Assembly (NCBI RefSeq): GCF_000765675.1
Contig: NZ_JRPA02000009.1
Span: forward strand, 1-64,000
Source: Helicobacter sp. MIT 05-5294
Lineage (GTDB): Bacteria > Campylobacterota > Campylobacteria > Campylobacterales > Helicobacteraceae
Direction: 5' to 3'
Length of the DNA: 64,000 bases
Program-made: the position numbers and the translations under genes
The notes under the pieces: generated by a model
What the model saw: the letters and a program-made list of their open reading frames with translations, nothing else
The model's database searches: none
Told to the model about the DNA's origin: nothing
Shown here: positions 8,902 to 17,673 of the stretch, piece by piece
How positions within the stretch are numbered: position 1 is the first letter of the stretch
Layout of the letters: each line of letters begins with the position of its first letter

Positions 8902-9471
8902 TTATGTGGCTTTGGCGACTAATCTCGCGACAAGTGCTAAGGAAGAGTTGGAATCTTTGGTGCGCTTAATTAAGGTTTCTTCATAAAATAAAATTTCCAA
9001 ATCCAAAAAAGCGCGTAAAAGCTCGTTTTTGTGCAACAAATGCGCCGAATCACTTGCAAAGGCATTTTGGGATTGCTTTTCGCTTTTGGCAAAGGTTTCA
9101 AAGATTAGAATCCCACCCTTTTTCAAGCCTTTGGCGATAGAGGGAAACAAACGCCTTTCCAAAAAATAGCTGTTGCAAATCACATCGTAGTGGTTTGGTG
9201 GAATGCTAAAGCAATCCAAATCCACGCATAATGCTTTAATATTGGATTCGTTTTGCAAAGAGGCAATCGCAAAGTCTGATATATCTACACTCTCCACATA
9301 GAATCCGCAATCTCGCATAAAGCGTGAATTGCGCCCCATACCACAAGCCAAATCCAAAGCTTTAGCGTTTTTGGGTGGTTTGGGAATGTATTGCGTTAGA
9401 AGTTGTAGAGGTTCGCTAGGTGCGGGATTCTCTTTGTATTTGAGATTCCATTTGGTTTGGTCGCTTTGCAT
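8902..9471 (-). CDS. Class I SAM-dependent methyltransferase
   Basis: 189 residues from the ATG at 9471, whose A is shared with the preceding TAA (TAATG coupling); a TTG three codons upstream is possible but would overlap the amidase gene. The SAM-binding motif I is clear (ALDLACGMGRNSRF), with an acidic residue ending strand 2 (VESVDIS). Length and pattern resemble TehB/Methyltransf_11-type enzymes that act on small molecules. The substrate cannot be told from sequence. It is the last gene of the ThiF-like / acidic protein / amidase group. Confidence 0.8.
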   Translation of the reverse strand: MQSDQTKWNLKYKENPAPSEPLQLLTQYIPKPPKNAKALDLACGMGRNSRFMRDCGFYVESVDISDFAIASLQNESNIKALCVDLDCFSIPPNHYDVICNSYFLERRLFPSIAKGLKKGGILIFETFAKSEKQSQNAFASDSAHLLHKNELLRAFLDLEILFYEETLIKRTKDSNSSLALVARLVAKAT

Positions 9472-10355
9472 TAGTCGCAATATCTTTTAAGAATCTCTTG
9501 ATAAGAATCAATGCGCCTATCACGCAAAAAGGGCCAGATTCTGCGCACTTCTTCGCTTCTTTGTTTGTCCCATTCAAAGTATAAAATCTCTTCTTTTTCA
9601 ATGCTTCCAAGCGCGAGTAGTTCGCCTTGTGCGCCATAGGCGAAGCTAGAACCCCAAAAGCGTATGCCCTCCATTACACCGCTTTTGTCGCTTTCAAATC
9701 CTACGCGGTTGATTGTGGCAACAGGGATTCCATTGGCTACGCTATGTCCGCGTTGCACCGCCATCCAAGCTTCTCTTTGGCGTTCCTTTTCGTCTGCTTT
9801 GTCGCTATCAAACCAACCAATCGCAGTAGGATAAATCAGAATCTCCGCACCCTTTAACGCCATAATTCGCGCCGCTTCAGGATACCATTGGTCCCAACAA
9901 ACCAACACGCCAAGCTTCCCTAAACTCGTTTCAATGGGAGTAAAATTCAAATCCCCGGGAGTGAAATAAAACTTCTCATAGAATCCCGGGTCGTCTGGAA
10001 TGTGCATTTTGCGGTATTTCCCGACAATGCTTCCATCGCGTTCAAAAACTACTGCGGTATTGTGATAAAGCCCCGCGCTTCGGCGTTCAAAAAGCGAGGT
10101 TACAAGCACGATTTTGTTGCTTTTGGCGAGTTGGCTAAAATACTCACAATCCGCTTCAAAGCCGAGCGCATAATCAAAAAAATCCACATTCTCACTTTGG
10201 CAAAAGTATTCGCTCGTGTGAAGCTCTTGTAGTAAAACCAACTGCGCCCCATTTTGCGCGGATTCCTTTATCATTTGCGCACTTGTTTGTTGTGTTGCGG
10301 GTTTGCTACCTTTGTAGGCTTGTTGGATTAGGGCTACTTTGATTTTGGATTCCAT
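9471..10355 (-). CDS. aguB: Carbon-nitrogen hydrolase, probable N-carbamoylputrescine amidase
   Basis: 294 residues. Nitrilase-superfamily triad: E44 (LLQELHTSEYF), K116 (KYRKMHIPDDPGFYEKFYF) and C153 (LVCWDQWYPEAARI). The K and C motifs match N-carbamoylputrescine amidases, which release putrescine, CO2 and ammonia at the end of the agmatine deiminase route to polyamines. An agmatine deiminase gene is not in the window, so the substrate is inferred from family similarity. A good ribosome site (AAAGGAG) precedes the ATG. Its stop overlaps the methyltransferase start. Confidence 0.88.
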   Translation of the reverse strand: MESKIKVALIQQAYKGSKPATQQTSAQMIKESAQNGAQLVLLQELHTSEYFCQSENVDFFDYALGFEADCEYFSQLAKSNKIVLVTSLFERRSAGLYHNTAVVFERDGSIVGKYRKMHIPDDPGFYEKFYFTPGDLNFTPIETSLGKLGVLVCWDQWYPEAARIMALKGAEILIYPTAIGWFDSDKADEKERQREAWMAVQRGHSVANGIPVATINRVGFESDKSGVMEGIRFWGSSFAYGAQGELLALGSIEKEEILYFEWDKQRSEEVRRIWPFLRDRRIDSYQEILKRYCD

Positions 10356-10375
10356 TTTGCGCTCCTTTGGTGGGT

Positions 10376-10540
10376 TTAGTAATCTTCGTCTTCGTAGTCG
10401 CTATCATCGCTACCATAATCATCTTCATCGTATAAAAACTTGTCGCTGTCTTCATAATTTGAATCGTAGCCGTCGTATTCTTCGTCTTCAAACTCTTCGC
10501 ATTCTTCTTCGCCATCAAACGCTTTTGAAAAAATTTGCAT
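10376..10540 (-). CDS. Hyperacidic 54-residue protein
   Basis: A small gene whose ATG lies two bases after the stop of the ThiF-like gene, with a ribosome site (AAGGA) inside the end of that gene. The product has 26 Asp/Glu and 7 Tyr in 54 residues and only two Lys; it starts MQIFSKAFDGEEECEEFEDE and ends in Tyr. No domain is recognised and it is probably disordered. Tight packing between two coupled genes (next start 20 bases on) and the good ribosome site argue it is translated. Possible roles include a metal or cationic-protein binder, or a partner of the neighbouring enzymes; none is shown. Confidence 0.7.
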   Translation of the reverse strand: MQIFSKAFDGEEECEEFEDEEYDGYDSNYEDSDKFLYDEDDYGSDDSDYEDEDY

Positions 10541-10542
10541 TG

Positions 10543-11217
10543 TTAATCCTTTTGTAAAATAATTTTAATAGCTTCACTTGCAAGGCGCAATCCAAAACTT
10601 GCAGTTACTCCGCTAAAACTTCCAAGCTCTTTGCATTTTGGCTCTTCGGGGCTAAATGCCACCATAAAGCTTCCTTTGAATCCTTGCTTTTTAAGCCCCT
10701 CACGCAGTTTTCTAGCGAATTTATCGCCATAGCTTTTCCAAATGGGCGCGAATTGGATTTGCGAGGGGTCTAGCTTTTTAGCACTTCCTGTGGAAGAAAG
10801 CAAAATAGGCTTTGTGGAATCGTCTTTGTGATTGGAGATTTTAAGGGCTAGTGCGATTTTGGCATCAATATCATCAATCGCGTCTAGCACAATATCATAG
10901 GGGCTAAAATCAAAGCTATCAATGAAATCTTTTGTAACTTTAGAATCCAATGCGACGATTCCTTTGTATGTCTCTGCTAAAACCTCTACTTTCTTGCGCC
11001 CGATTCCCTCTAAAGAACCGATTTGGCGGTTTTGGTTGCTTTCTTCAAAAGAATCAAAATCTATAATGCAAATCTCACCGATTCCTGTGCGATAAAGGCA
11101 ATCAAGTGCGAATCCTCCAACGCCTCCCACGCCGAGTATTAGAATCTTCGCGTTTTGGAGCTTTTGGAATCCCTTTTCTTTGAACAATGGCAAAGTCCTA
11201 GCAAAACATTTTTTCAT
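10543..11217 (-). CDS. ThiF/MoeB/TcdA-family adenylyltransferase
   Basis: 224 residues from the ATG at 11217 (MKKCFARTLPLF); an upstream in-frame ATG would add 26 hydrophobic/basic residues not typical of the family. A Rossmann ATP site is clear (ILILGVGGVGGFALDCLYRTGIG), followed by DFDSFEESNQNRQ, the E1-like adenylation signature, and DAIDDIDAK. The closest type is TcdA (CsdL), which cyclises the tRNA t6A base, though MoeB/ThiF-like activation of a sulfur-carrier protein is possible. The usual CxxC zinc pairs of MoeB/ThiF are not evident, which favours TcdA. Followed closely by the hyperacidic gene. Confidence 0.75.
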   Translation of the reverse strand: MKKCFARTLPLFKEKGFQKLQNAKILILGVGGVGGFALDCLYRTGIGEICIIDFDSFEESNQNRQIGSLEGIGRKKVEVLAETYKGIVALDSKVTKDFIDSFDFSPYDIVLDAIDDIDAKIALALKISNHKDDSTKPILLSSTGSAKKLDPSQIQFAPIWKSYGDKFARKLREGLKKQGFKGSFMVAFSPEEPKCKELGSFSGVTASFGLRLASEAIKIILQKD

Positions 11218-11334
11218 TTGGTTTCTTGCCTTTTTGGATTTGGTTTGAGATTTTATTGTAATTGCGAATATTAGCATAAAATTTTGTAATTTCATCTCTT
11301 AATGCAATCTAACGCAAAGCAAAAGTGGATTTTT

Positions 11335-11440
11335 GTTTTGGATTATGGATTGCCACGATTTAGCTCAATGCAGAATCTCGCAATGACGCAATGGCAACAA
11401 GCTACAACGCGCATTATAAAATCCCACAATGGTGCAGCAG
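11335..11440. repeat. Dispersed palindromic repeat (cluster C)
   Basis: One full copy: TTATGGATTGCCACGA, an inner stretch, then TCTCGCAATGACGCAATGG, followed by the CAACACGC/ACAACGCGCATTATA tail also seen next to other copies. It sits between the divergent ends of surE and the ThiF-like gene. Confidence 0.65.
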
Positions 11441-11464
11441 AGGAATTGCGGGTTATTTGGATTC

Positions 11465-12259
11465 TTACTCTTTTAGCTTCTTTTGTGCCCAACTTTCCAA
11501 AGTGCGCAAACGATTCCTCGCGGTGAAATCCAACGAAATAGGCGTGATAGAAACATAACCCTTTTGAATCGCATCAAAGTCTGAAATCTCGCCATTCTCA
11601 CGCTCTTGCCAAGCAAGTGGGTGAAGCCCGAGCCAATAATATTCTTCTCCGCGCGGATTGCGATGCACATGCGCGTCATTGCCATAAGTTCTGATTCCTA
11701 ATTCGGTGATTTGGAATCCTTTGCAATCTTTGGGGTGGAGTTGCGGGATATTGACATTTAAAAATTCACGCGCTTGTAGGGGATAGGAATCCTCTAAAAT
11801 CGCTTTGGCGATTCTGTAAATGCTTGTCTTTGCCAAGTCAAAATCAAATCCAAAGTAATTTTTGTCTTGCAAGACTTGTGAGATTGCGATTGAGGGAATC
11901 CCGTGTAATACGCCCTCCATTGCCGCACTTGCTGTGCCTGAATAGCTAACATCTTCTCCCATATTTGAGCCAATATTAATGCCACTTACAATTAAATCGG
12001 GCATAAATCCCTCTTGGTAAAGTGCGTTTAGAGAGAGATAAATGCAGTCTGTGGGGCTTCCGTCTTCTAGTTTATAAAAATCATCTTCTAGTTTGACAAA
12101 GCGCAGAGGGCGCGTCAAAGTCATTCCATGTCCACAGGCGGATTTTTCACTTGCTGGAGCGACGATTACGAGATGTCCAAGCTCACTTAAAGCGTCCTTT
12201 AGTGCGAGGAGACCCGGGGATTGATAGCCGTCATCATTGGTGAGCAAAATGCGTTTCAC
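11465..12259 (-). CDS. surE: 5'-nucleotidase SurE
   Basis: 264 residues. SurE is a metal-dependent nucleotide and polyphosphate phosphatase linked to stationary-phase survival. The N-terminal LLTNDDGYQSPGL holds the metal-binding DD pair, and SGINIGSNMGEDVSYSGTASAAMEG is the family signature. It follows ispA by about 9 bases, the same order as in H. pylori, and is probably co-transcribed. Confidence 0.96.
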   Translation of the reverse strand: MKRILLTNDDGYQSPGLLALKDALSELGHLVIVAPASEKSACGHGMTLTRPLRFVKLEDDFYKLEDGSPTDCIYLSLNALYQEGFMPDLIVSGINIGSNMGEDVSYSGTASAAMEGVLHGIPSIAISQVLQDKNYFGFDFDLAKTSIYRIAKAILEDSYPLQAREFLNVNIPQLHPKDCKGFQITELGIRTYGNDAHVHRNPRGEEYYWLGLHPLAWQERENGEISDFDAIQKGYVSITPISLDFTARNRLRTLESWAQKKLKE

Positions 12260-12268
12260 AGAGATTCC

Positions 12269-13132
12269 TTATAATGCGAAATAAGGGCTTAAAAGCTCGT
12301 TTAAAAGCTTGTTTGCCTTTGGGTGGAGTGCTTTGAGCTGCAAATGAATAGAATCTATCATTGCTTTGGCTTCTTTTTTCGCATTTTCTAAGCCTAGTAA
12401 ATTAACATAGCTGTTTTTTGCCGAATCTTGATGTGTGGGCTTTCCAGCTTCTTGTTCGCTTTGTGTCGCGTCAATTATATCGTCTCGGATTTGGAAAAAC
12501 AACCCCAAATCTAGCCCTAATTGATAGAGTTTTTTGCAGGTTTTTTTATCGCATTCTGCGAGGATTCCGCCCATTTGCAAACTTGCTGCAATCAGCTTTG
12601 CGGTTTTGTTTAGATGAATCGTGCGCAATTTTTTGAGCGGTAATTGTTGGTTTTCAAAATAACAATCTAACGCTTGTCCTAGCACCATACCATAGATTCC
12701 ACCATTGCAGCTTAAGGCTTGAATCAATTTCACTTTGATTTTTGGCTTTAGCTTAGCTTTGGTGATGAGATAAAAACTTTGGGTATTTAGCCCATCGCCG
12801 ATGAGAATCGCGCCCACTTCGTCGTATTTTGCGTGTAAAGTCGGGTGTCCTCTACGCAAGGGCGCATTATCCATCGCAGGTAAATCATCGTGGATTAGGG
12901 AGTAAGTGTGCAGAATCTCTAGTGCAAGAGCAGGGGCAAAGGCTTTTTCTAGCATTTTAGGTTTATAACCCGCCACGACGCTTAAAAGCAGTTTGGGGCG
13001 GAATCGTTTGCCGCCATTTAGCACCATTTCCCAAAGTGCGGTTTCAAAATAAGGGTGAAAACTAGCGACTTTTGGGGCTTGTTTGATACAATAATGTTCA
13101 AATCTATCAAAGACTAAAGGCATTAGATTCAT
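12269..13132 (-). CDS. ispA: Polyprenyl (farnesyl/geranylgeranyl) diphosphate synthase
   Basis: 287 residues from the ATG at 13132, which has AAGG eight bases upstream; the gene start lies inside the end of the PDZ gene. It condenses IPP with allylic diphosphates to make farnesyl- or geranylgeranyl-PP for quinone and undecaprenyl lipids. Both Asp-rich motifs are present: DDLPAMD (first, with a two-residue insert typical of bacterial FPP synthases) and DDIID (second). GGKRFRP carries the IPP-binding residues. Confidence 0.94.
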   Translation of the reverse strand: MNLMPLVFDRFEHYCIKQAPKVASFHPYFETALWEMVLNGGKRFRPKLLLSVVAGYKPKMLEKAFAPALALEILHTYSLIHDDLPAMDNAPLRRGHPTLHAKYDEVGAILIGDGLNTQSFYLITKAKLKPKIKVKLIQALSCNGGIYGMVLGQALDCYFENQQLPLKKLRTIHLNKTAKLIAASLQMGGILAECDKKTCKKLYQLGLDLGLFFQIRDDIIDATQSEQEAGKPTHQDSAKNSYVNLLGLENAKKEAKAMIDSIHLQLKALHPKANKLLNELLSPYFAL

Positions 13133-14258
13133 TGAGAAGTCCTTGTATGAGGCTATCTTGCGTTTTTTGGGATTCTTTTTGATTGACATTGATAAAAAAC
13201 TGAAAATCATCACGCGAAATAAGCCATTTTTGCATTTTGTCAGGATATTGTCCTAGTAGGCGGATAATCGCGTCATATCCTTGTGGCACAGCTTGTTGAT
13301 TGACGCGCAGGACTTTATCGCCCACTTTTAAACGCTCAAAGCCATTTTTGGCATAAGGCGCAACGCGTGTAATGACGAAGTTGCTATCTACTTCAATGCC
13401 TACGCGCCCTAAAAAATCTTCTTTCAAAAGCATTCCTCCGCGTCTTTTATCCACATAGGCTTGTAACTCCATTACAACGCCCTTGCGTGAGATACGCACA
13501 GGGACGATTTCACCTTCTTTTAAATCAAAAACAACACGATTAAAATGCGCGACATTTGGAATCGCCTCGCCATTAATCATCATAATAATATCGCCATAAG
13601 CAAAGGGATTCGCGCGGAAAAAGGGGTCAATGAGATTGACTTCCACTCTATCATCGCTGTTTTGGAAGACGCGCACCCCAATATCACCATAATGCACGGA
13701 ATCACTAAGAATAAAGCGGTCTAAATAAGCCTTTTCTATAAACTCATTTTTTCCGATTCCGATTCCATAAATATGGTCGCAAACCGTGCTAATGAGGCTG
13801 TTTTGGAAAGTTGGCGTATTGAGCGTGGCATAATTAATGGGGCTTTGCATACGCGTTGCGATTTTGCCACTTACTCCATCGTGAGGGAGAATGCTTGCCA
13901 TTTCATCTTCTAGGATTTCTTTGTTGATAGTGCGCAAAGAAATTGGCAATAATTCAGTTTTGGATTCCAATAAATACATACCGATGAAAGGGTCGTGTTT
14001 AAGGATTTTGTAGCCTTTTGGTGTGGATTTTGGAGAATACACAAACAAAGCAACTTTAGAGGGCGTAAGATTGTTTTGAGAATCTTGCGCAGAATCCCCT
14101 AAACGCTTGATTGCGATTCCATAAGTATTGCCTACGCGCTCCATAGAAAGCATTGCCTTTTGCCTACAAGCTTCAAAATCATAAGCAATCAGCGGCAAAC
14201 TGAAAAATAAGATTCCATACCCAAGCCAATAAAGTTTTTTAAATCCAACTGCCAACAT
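13107..14258 (-). CDS. Exported PDZ-domain protein
   Basis: 383 residues with an N-terminal hydrophobic segment (about 8-25, signal peptide or anchor). Two PDZ-like regions are visible in the C-terminal half: one around NPFAYGDIIMMINGEAIPNVAHFNRVV and one around RVAPYAKNGFERLKVGDKVLRVNQQ. There is no protease catalytic domain, so it is likely a periplasmic binding or scaffold protein. The ATG overlaps the ybaB stop (TAATG). The panD-ybaB-PDZ order is conserved in H. pylori, where this gene is uncharacterised. Confidence 0.8.
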   Translation of the reverse strand: MLAVGFKKLYWLGYGILFFSLPLIAYDFEACRQKAMLSMERVGNTYGIAIKRLGDSAQDSQNNLTPSKVALFVYSPKSTPKGYKILKHDPFIGMYLLESKTELLPISLRTINKEILEDEMASILPHDGVSGKIATRMQSPINYATLNTPTFQNSLISTVCDHIYGIGIGKNEFIEKAYLDRFILSDSVHYGDIGVRVFQNSDDRVEVNLIDPFFRANPFAYGDIIMMINGEAIPNVAHFNRVVFDLKEGEIVPVRISRKGVVMELQAYVDKRRGGMLLKEDFLGRVGIEVDSNFVITRVAPYAKNGFERLKVGDKVLRVNQQAVPQGYDAIIRLLGQYPDKMQKWLISRDDFQFFINVNQKESQKTQDSLIQGLLNESNAFSL

Positions 14259-14569
14259 TATAACCCCTTAAACGGAAAATCTCCCAAATTTCCAAGCATT
14301 TCCATCGCCATATTTTTGCGGCTTTGTTCAATGTTTTTGAGAGTATCATTAAACGCGCTCATTAGCAAGATTTGTAGAGATTCTTTATCTTCTAGCAAAG
14401 AATCGTCAAGACTTACATCAATCACTTCACCCTCGCCATTTGCGGTAATGCTTACTAATCCCCCACCACTTTTTGCGGTGAAAGTTAGGTTTTTGTTTTC
14501 TTCTTGTGCGGCTTTGAGTTTGTCTTGTAAATCGCCGAGTGTTTTAGCGAGTTCTTGTGGGTCAAACAT
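14258..14569 (-). CDS. YbaB/EbfC-family nucleoid-associated protein
   Basis: 103 residues, full length. YbaB/EbfC dimers bind DNA without strong sequence specificity. The core [35 protein letters not shown] matches the family, with an N-terminal coiled helix containing the [20 protein letters not shown] segment. It overlaps panD by eight bases and the PDZ gene by one, so the three form an operon. Confidence 0.92.
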   Translation of the reverse strand: MFDPQELAKTLGDLQDKLKAAQEENKNLTFTAKSGGGLVSITANGEGEVIDVSLDDSLLEDKESLQILLMSAFNDTLKNIEQSRKNMAMEMLGNLGDFPFKGL

Positions 14570-14930
14570 TTTTTAACTCCTTCTTAATTGCGATGATTTG
14601 GTTTTTTTCATCAACTAATACGACTTTTGGTTCATAAGTTTTCAGCTCTTCTTTGCTATAAGAAGCATAAGCCATTACGATGATTTTATCGCCTACTTGC
14701 ACTTTGCGCGCAGCTGCTCCATTAAGGCACATATCGCCTTTGTCGCCTTCAATCACATAAGTTGAAAATCGTTCGCCATTGTTGATATTGACAATATCTA
14801 CCTTTTGCCCCTCTCTAAGTCCAGCAGCGACTAAAAGCTCCTTGTCAATGGTGATTGAGCCTACATAGTTGAGGTTGGCATCACTGACACTTGCGCGGTG
14901 AATTTTGCTATATAACATTGTGAGATTCAA
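14562..14930 (-). CDS. panD: Aspartate 1-decarboxylase
   Basis: 122 residues from a TTG at 14930. PanD makes beta-alanine for pantothenate and CoA. It is made as a proenzyme cut between Gly24 and Ser25 (NYVG|SITID) to form the pyruvoyl group. The TTG is preferred because AAGGA lies seven bases upstream and because the start [12 protein letters not shown] puts the cleavage site exactly at 24/25 as in E. coli; the ATG four codons later has no good ribosome site. An upstream ATG adds a Lys/Phe-rich stretch foreign to the family. Confidence 0.94.
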   Translation of the reverse strand: MNLTMLYSKIHRASVSDANLNYVGSITIDKELLVAAGLREGQKVDIVNINNGERFSTYVIEGDKGDMCLNGAAARKVQVGDKIIVMAYASYSKEELKTYEPKVVLVDEKNQIIAIKKELKNV

Positions 14931-15316
14931 TGAAGTATCCTTAAAAAGTTTAAAGTCCAAAAACTTAAAAATTCTTTTGCTTTTTAGGAATTTTAACACA
15001 TTTTATTCAAAATCAAGAATCTTTTGTTTGAAATTTTTGGATTCTTTATGTTTTTAGGGATTCTACTACTGCGTCATTGCGAGTGAGTGGAACGAACGCG
15101 AGAATCAATAATCTTGAATCTCGCCGTTATAGAATCCTTTTTTGTTTAAAGTTATGGACTGCCACGAATGCTTACGCATTCTTGCAATGACGGCGGATAA
15201 TGCTTTTAGGCTTTTTGCAATGACGCAAACGATACTTAATGACTTCTTGCGAGGGTGCAAGGTAACGCCCAATCGCCTCCCAAAATAACAAGGGTGGAAT
15301 CTTGGCAAAGATTCTG
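14931..15316. repeat. Gene-free region with dispersed palindromic repeats (cluster D)
   Basis: Two clear copies at about 15070-15105 (GTCATTGCGAGTGAGTGG, followed by AACGAACGCGAGAATC) and 15160-15200 (TTATGGACTGCCACGAATG, inner CTTACG/GCATTC palindrome, TTGCAATGACGG). A third partial copy is at 15215-15230. No gene seen. Confidence 0.65.
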
Positions 15317-15871
15317 CTATAAATCCAAAAGCGTATAAGTGGGGGCGACTTCGCGCACTTTTTGTGCGCCTTTTAGGGATTCAAGATTTAAAATAAAGCA
15401 AGATTCTACGCATTTTGCCCCCGCTTGTTTGATGAGGTTCACCGCAGCGACTGCTGTGCCTCCTGTGGCGATTAAATCATCAACTAGTAGCACATTGGGG
15501 ACGGATTGGTTGGAAGTTTTGAATGCGTCAAGATGGATTTCAATCTCGCTAAACCCATACTCTAAAGCGTATTTTTCAGAGATTGTTGTAGCGGGGAGTT
15601 TGCCTTTTTTACGAATCGGAACGAATCCCACTCCTAGTGCGTAAGCCAAAGTCGCCCCAAAAATAAAGCCACGACTTTCAATCCCGGCAACAAAATCAAT
15701 TTGCAAAGTTTCATAGTGGCTTTTGAGATGATTGATGAGCATTTCAAAGGCTTTTTTGTTGTTTAAAAGTGTAGTAATGTCGTAAAATAAGATTCCTTGC
15801 TGTGGATAGTCTGGAATCGTGCGGATTGAATCTAGTAGGAATTTTTTTTGTTCTTGATTTAGCATTTGCAT
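15317..15871 (-). CDS. apt: Adenine phosphoribosyltransferase
   Basis: 184 residues. Apt salvages adenine to AMP with PRPP. The PRPP motif [16 protein letters not shown] and the adenine-site region [31 protein letters not shown] are intact. The first of two nearby ATGs fits best to AAGGA five bases upstream. Flanked by repeat region D and the divergent nuclease-like gene. Confidence 0.96.
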   Translation of the reverse strand: MQMLNQEQKKFLLDSIRTIPDYPQQGILFYDITTLLNNKKAFEMLINHLKSHYETLQIDFVAGIESRGFIFGATLAYALGVGFVPIRKKGKLPATTISEKYALEYGFSEIEIHLDAFKTSNQSVPNVLLVDDLIATGGTAVAAVNLIKQAGAKCVESCFILNLESLKGAQKVREVAPTYTLLDL

Positions 15872-15980
15872 TTTTGTCCTTAAAAAAGCTGTTTGTGGAA
15901 TCTTAACGCGTTTTTGTGTTTTGTGTCAAGATTTTGTGCTTTTGTCGGAGAGAAAAATTTAATCACAAGTAGAAGTTTGC

Positions 15981-15986
15981 TACAAT
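15981..15986 (+). promoter_or_regulatory. Probable -10 box of the nuclease-like gene
   Basis: TACAAT preceded by TTTGC, 34 bases upstream of the ATG at 16021. No clear -35 box, as usual for this group. Confidence 0.5.
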
Positions 15987-16020
15987 TTTAGATAAATATT
16001 CTTCAAGGATAGAAGCGTTT

Positions 16021-16608
16021 ATGCAGAAAATAGGGAAAGTCAAGAATCTTTTGCGGGTTGGTTTAGTTCTAGGTTTTTTAAGCACGAATCTCTTTGCATT
16101 TGCAACTCCACCCATTAGCCGACAAGTGATTTTGAAGCATATTTTTGCGCCGACACTTTTTAGCGTTTATAGCAAGGATTATGGAATGCTTTATTGCCAA
16201 CTCTATGGCGTGGCAGGTGTCAGCAAAAGCTTTTCAAGCGAGACTTGCGAAGTGAGCCAAAGGGCGGTTAAAGAAATGCGGCATTTTGCGATGCAATACA
16301 CACGCAATAAGATTTTTTTGGAAGAGCAGTATCGTTTGGGTTATACAAAGGGTTGGTGTTTTTTGCAACGCGGAGGGAATCTTTTTAATGCGGAACTCGT
16401 GCGTGATGGTTATGCAGTCGTGCAATATTTTGATATTGGAGAATCCGCAGTATTAGCGGATTTAGAAGTGCTTGAGAGTATCGCTAAGGCTGAAAAGCGT
16501 GGGTTGTGGAAAGAATGGGAGAAAGAAATGGACTGCCTTAAGCGCACTTTGCAAGAAATAGCCAAAGAAACCCTAGATAATCTAGCCGAGCAAGAGGGCG
16601 AAAACTGA
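16021..16608 (+). CDS. Exported staphylococcal-nuclease-like (SNase) domain protein
   Basis: 195 residues. Residues 1-28 look like a signal peptide (basic start, hydrophobic core, FAFA). The C-terminal half carries the SNase-fold signature NAELVRDGYAVVQ followed by LEVLESIAKAEKRGLWKEWE, as in thermonuclease proteins. The usual upstream active-site stretch (R...DAPE) is not recognisable; its place is taken by CQLYGVAGVSKSFSSETCEVSQRA. The protein may therefore be a binding rather than catalytic member, or use a diverged site. Confidence 0.7.
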   Translation: MQKIGKVKNLLRVGLVLGFLSTNLFAFATPPISRQVILKHIFAPTLFSVYSKDYGMLYCQLYGVAGVSKSFSSETCEVSQRAVKEMRHFAMQYTRNKIFLEEQYRLGYTKGWCFLQRGGNLFNAELVRDGYAVVQYFDIGESAVLADLEVLESIAKAEKRGLWKEWEKEMDCLKRTLQEIAKETLDNLAEQEGEN

Positions 16609-16641
16609 TTTATAAAAGCGCGTGTTTTGCTTGATTTTGGA

Positions 16642-16647
16642 TATAAT
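16642..16647 (+). promoter_or_regulatory. -10 box upstream of the TRIC-family gene
   Basis: Perfect TATAAT preceded by TTTTGGA, 51 bases before the ATG at 16699. Confidence 0.55.
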
Positions 16648-16698
16648 GCAAAGAGATTTGAAGAAAATTTTGAGAATGAATGAGGGTTTAGGATTTAA

Positions 16699-17328
16699 AT
16701 GCTTTTAACGACTTTGTATATCATAGGAATCACCGCAGAGGGAATGAGTGGGGCATTAGCAGCAGGGCGGCATAATATGGATTGGTTTGGTGTGGTGTTT
16801 ATCGCGTGTGTAACGGCTATTGGTGGGGGTTCAATCCGCGATGTGCTTTTTGGGCATTATCCGCTCACTTGGGTGGCGCACCCCGAATATCTAGCCCTTG
16901 TGTGTTTTGCTGCGATTTTGACGACGAAGATTCCGTATTTTGTGGGTAGGTTTGAACGCACTTTTTTGGTTTTGGACGCAATGGGACTTGCAGTTTTTAG
17001 TGTGATTGGGGCGCGGGTTGGGTTGGATTTGCACCCAAGTGGCGCGATGGCAGTAACGGGTGCGGTGATTACAGGCGTTTTTGGTGGGATATTGCGGGAT
17101 ATTTTTTGTGCGAGGATTCCGCTTGTATTTCAAAAAGAGCTTTATGCAAGTATTTCGTTGCTTGTAGGGAGTTTGTATGTGGTTTGTGATTTTGTGAGTG
17201 TGCGGTATTTTGAGATAAATCAGAATCTTATTATTATTGTTTGCCTATTCGTTGGTTTTGTCGCGCGTTTGGTTGCGATTCGCTATCATTTGGGGTTGCC
17301 GACTTTTAGATACACACCAAAGAAATAG
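16699..17328 (+). CDS. TRIC-family (YicG/UPF0126) membrane protein
   Basis: 209 residues with about seven membrane helices. Two inverted copies of the TRIC unit are visible, each with a Gly-rich turn: IGGGSIRDVLFGHYPL in the first and GVFGGILRDIFCARIPL in the second. Bacterial relatives of TRIC channels conduct monovalent cations; some members have been proposed to move glycine. The transported species here is not known. Confidence 0.88.
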   Translation: MLLTTLYIIGITAEGMSGALAAGRHNMDWFGVVFIACVTAIGGGSIRDVLFGHYPLTWVAHPEYLALVCFAAILTTKIPYFVGRFERTFLVLDAMGLAVFSVIGARVGLDLHPSGAMAVTGAVITGVFGGILRDIFCARIPLVFQKELYASISLLVGSLYVVCDFVSVRYFEINQNLIIIVCLFVGFVARLVAIRYHLGLPTFRYTPKK

Positions 17329-17673
17329 GCGGCTAAGGTTTTTGCGATGAGGTTTTAACCCACGATTCTGCTATTTCTGTCATTGCGCAAGGCGTTACAA
17401 CAAAGCAATCCATAATGTTGCACAAGGTGGATTTACAAAGGCGAGATGGCGAGATTCTGTAATGCGCACTGCGTTGCTTGTCGTCATTGCGGGTTGCCAT
17501 TGTGCCATTGCGAGACAAAGCGCACACTGCTTAGCGGTTTGCCCACACTTGCAAATCTATAATGTTGATTTCAAGGAAATAATGCGATGGAATCTCTAAA
17601 ACGAGATTCAAGATTATAGATTGTCGCGAATGCTTACGCATTCTCGCAATGATGCAGGGCGGTTCTAGCGTCA
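17329..17673. repeat. Gene-free region with dispersed palindromic repeats (cluster E)
   Basis: Copies at about 17378-17415 (GTCATTGCGCAAGGCG...AAGCAATCCATAATG), 17480-17520 and 17608-17652 (GATTGTCGCGAATGCTTACG...CTCGCAATGATG). The region separates convergent genes. No gene seen. Confidence 0.65.

Noticed and set aside
9472-9480. TTG start for the methyltransferase three codons upstream of 9471
   Set aside because: The ATG is directly coupled to the preceding stop by TAATG, a pattern used several times in this window.
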